In this document: positions 4,437 to 5,010 of the stretch, in pieces | How the letters are laid out: every line of letters starts with the position of its first letter | How positions within the stretch are numbered: the stretch's first letter is position 1 | NCBI GenBank assembly: GCA_014361165.1 | Contig: JACIWD010000101.1 | Span: forward strand, 1-5,010 | Source of the DNA: Candidatus Mnemosynella bozhongmuii | Lineage (GTDB): Archaea > Halobacteriota > Archaeoglobi > Mnemosynellales > Mnemosynellaceae | Reading direction: 5' to 3' | Length of the DNA stretch: 5,010 nucleotides | Translations under genes and position numbers: made by a program | Notes under the pieces: generated by a model | What the model was told of the DNA's origin: nothing | Database searches by the model: none | Seen by the model: only the letters and a program-made list of their open reading frames with translations

Positions 4437-5010
4437 TCACTCAACCTTCTCAAACCTCAACCTCGGGAATCCTTCCGAGAGGTCAACGAGCATCGCATAA
4501 TACTGCGTCTTCGGCTTCAGTCCTCTGATCACTGGAACTCCGCAGACATTCTCCATCTTTATGTGAAAGTCGCTTAAATTGGAGAGTTCTCTGAGAATTG
4601 GACATCCGGGTTTTGCTATGAAAATTCCGAGACCCCTGCTCTCTCTAATGAAGATTTCCATCTGCTCAATCACCCTGAGTGCCTCCTTCTCATATCTCGA
4701 GTAAATCGAGTCAACTCCGGTGACATGAAGATCTTCATAGCTTCCAGCCCTCTCCTTCATCAGAAGCTCAAAGGTCATCTCAGCTTCTTCTTCAGCCTCC
4801 TCCCCTCTCAGCCTCTCTCTGCCCCACTCCCTCTCAATCCATATGAACCTCTCCAGCTCCTCCTCTTTCACGAACGGCATGAAGCCTTTTATCACATCCT
4901 CTCTGTCGGTTCCGAGAGTTGGAATGTCATAGACTTTTCTTCCTTTTCTCAGAAAATTCAGAATGAATGAATAGAGTATCAAATAATACATCCTCCTCGG
5001 AACCCCTTCA
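4437..5010 (-). CDS. RecA/KaiC-superfamily-like protein, perhaps GvpD-like, C-terminal part
   Basis: The frame is open to the window edge (EGVPRR precedes the Met at 4991), so the true start lies outside. About 190 residues are visible. Counting from that Met, MYYLILYSFILNFLRKGRKV and then YDIPTLGTDREDV (1-33) look like the helix and strand that follow a P-loop in RecA folds. An acidic helical part (42-82) comes next. LHVTGVDSI (88-96) resembles a Walker B strand with Asp94. Then IFIRESRGLGIFIAKPG is followed by LSDFHIKMENVCGVPVIRGL and KPKTQYYAMLVD, the usual closing strands. The ending, with KPKT and GFPRLRFEK, recalls archaeal GvpD-type or RadA-paralogue proteins as I remember them. The role is unknown: family members include regulators and signalling ATPases. 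The Met at 4991 has a GGAGG touching it, too close to act as a ribosome site, so it is probably internal. The gene converges on the recombinase gene. Confidence 0.6.
   Translation of the reverse strand, partial: EGVPRRMYYLILYSFILNFLRKGRKVYDIPTLGTDREDVIKGFMPFVKEEELERFIWIEREWGRERLRGEEAEEEAEMTFELLMKERAGSYEDLHVTGVDSIYSRYEKEALRVIEQMEIFIRESRGLGIFIAKPGCPILRELSNLSDFHIKMENVCGVPVIRGLKPKTQYYAMLVDLSEGFPRLRFEKVE

Noticed and set aside
1..5010. CRISPR arrays and complete insertion sequences
   Set aside because: No regularly spaced direct repeats, no transposase motif and no matching terminal inverted repeats with target duplication were seen.

Overview
The window looks like a euryarchaeal chromosome, and Archaeoglobales or a relative (Archaeoglobus, Ferroglobus, Geoglobus) is my best guess. 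The signs are an archaeal-type threonyl-tRNA synthetase with its own N-terminal editing domain, a tRNA gene with a textbook bulge-helix-bulge intron and no encoded CCA, archaeal TATA-like boxes about 25-27 bases before leaderless starts, a VapBC pair, and an archaeal small tyrosine recombinase. The genus is inferred from protein flavour, not from a search.

Layout. Bases 1-49 probably hold the last codons of an upstream gene. Bases 89-1942 (+) are a complete thrS. Bases 1992-2093 (+) are an elongator-type tRNA-Met(CAT) gene with a 28-base intron after position 37, preceded by its own TATA box and by a hairpin ending at the first tRNA base. From about 2100 to 4360 the window reads as an accessory segment next to a tRNA. 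It holds about 300 bases without an intact gene (2100-2418), a frameshifted C-terminal relic of a beta-CASP metallo-beta-lactamase (RNase J-like) protein (2419-2621, -), an intact VapB/VapC pair (3244 to 2631, -), a C-terminal relic of a type I restriction-modification methyltransferase HsdM (3621 to 3283, -), two similar palindromes, and a 201-residue tyrosine recombinase consisting only of the catalytic domain (3753-4358, +). Convergent to it, 4437 to the window end (-) is the C-terminal part of a RecA/KaiC-like, perhaps GvpD-like, protein that continues outside the window.

How it fits together. thrS and the tRNA are core translation genes. The segment beside the tRNA combines an integrase-type gene, a toxin-antitoxin pair and broken defence or RNA-processing genes, which suggests a decayed integrated element or a small defence island. 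No copy of the tRNA 3' end was seen elsewhere in the window, so element borders cannot be shown. The most unusual signal is the pair of palindromes with nearly the same half-site (3638-3657 and 3734-3751) just upstream of the recombinase. The second lies between its TATA-like box and its start codon. They could be recombination core sites or operators. No clearly new multi-gene system is visible.
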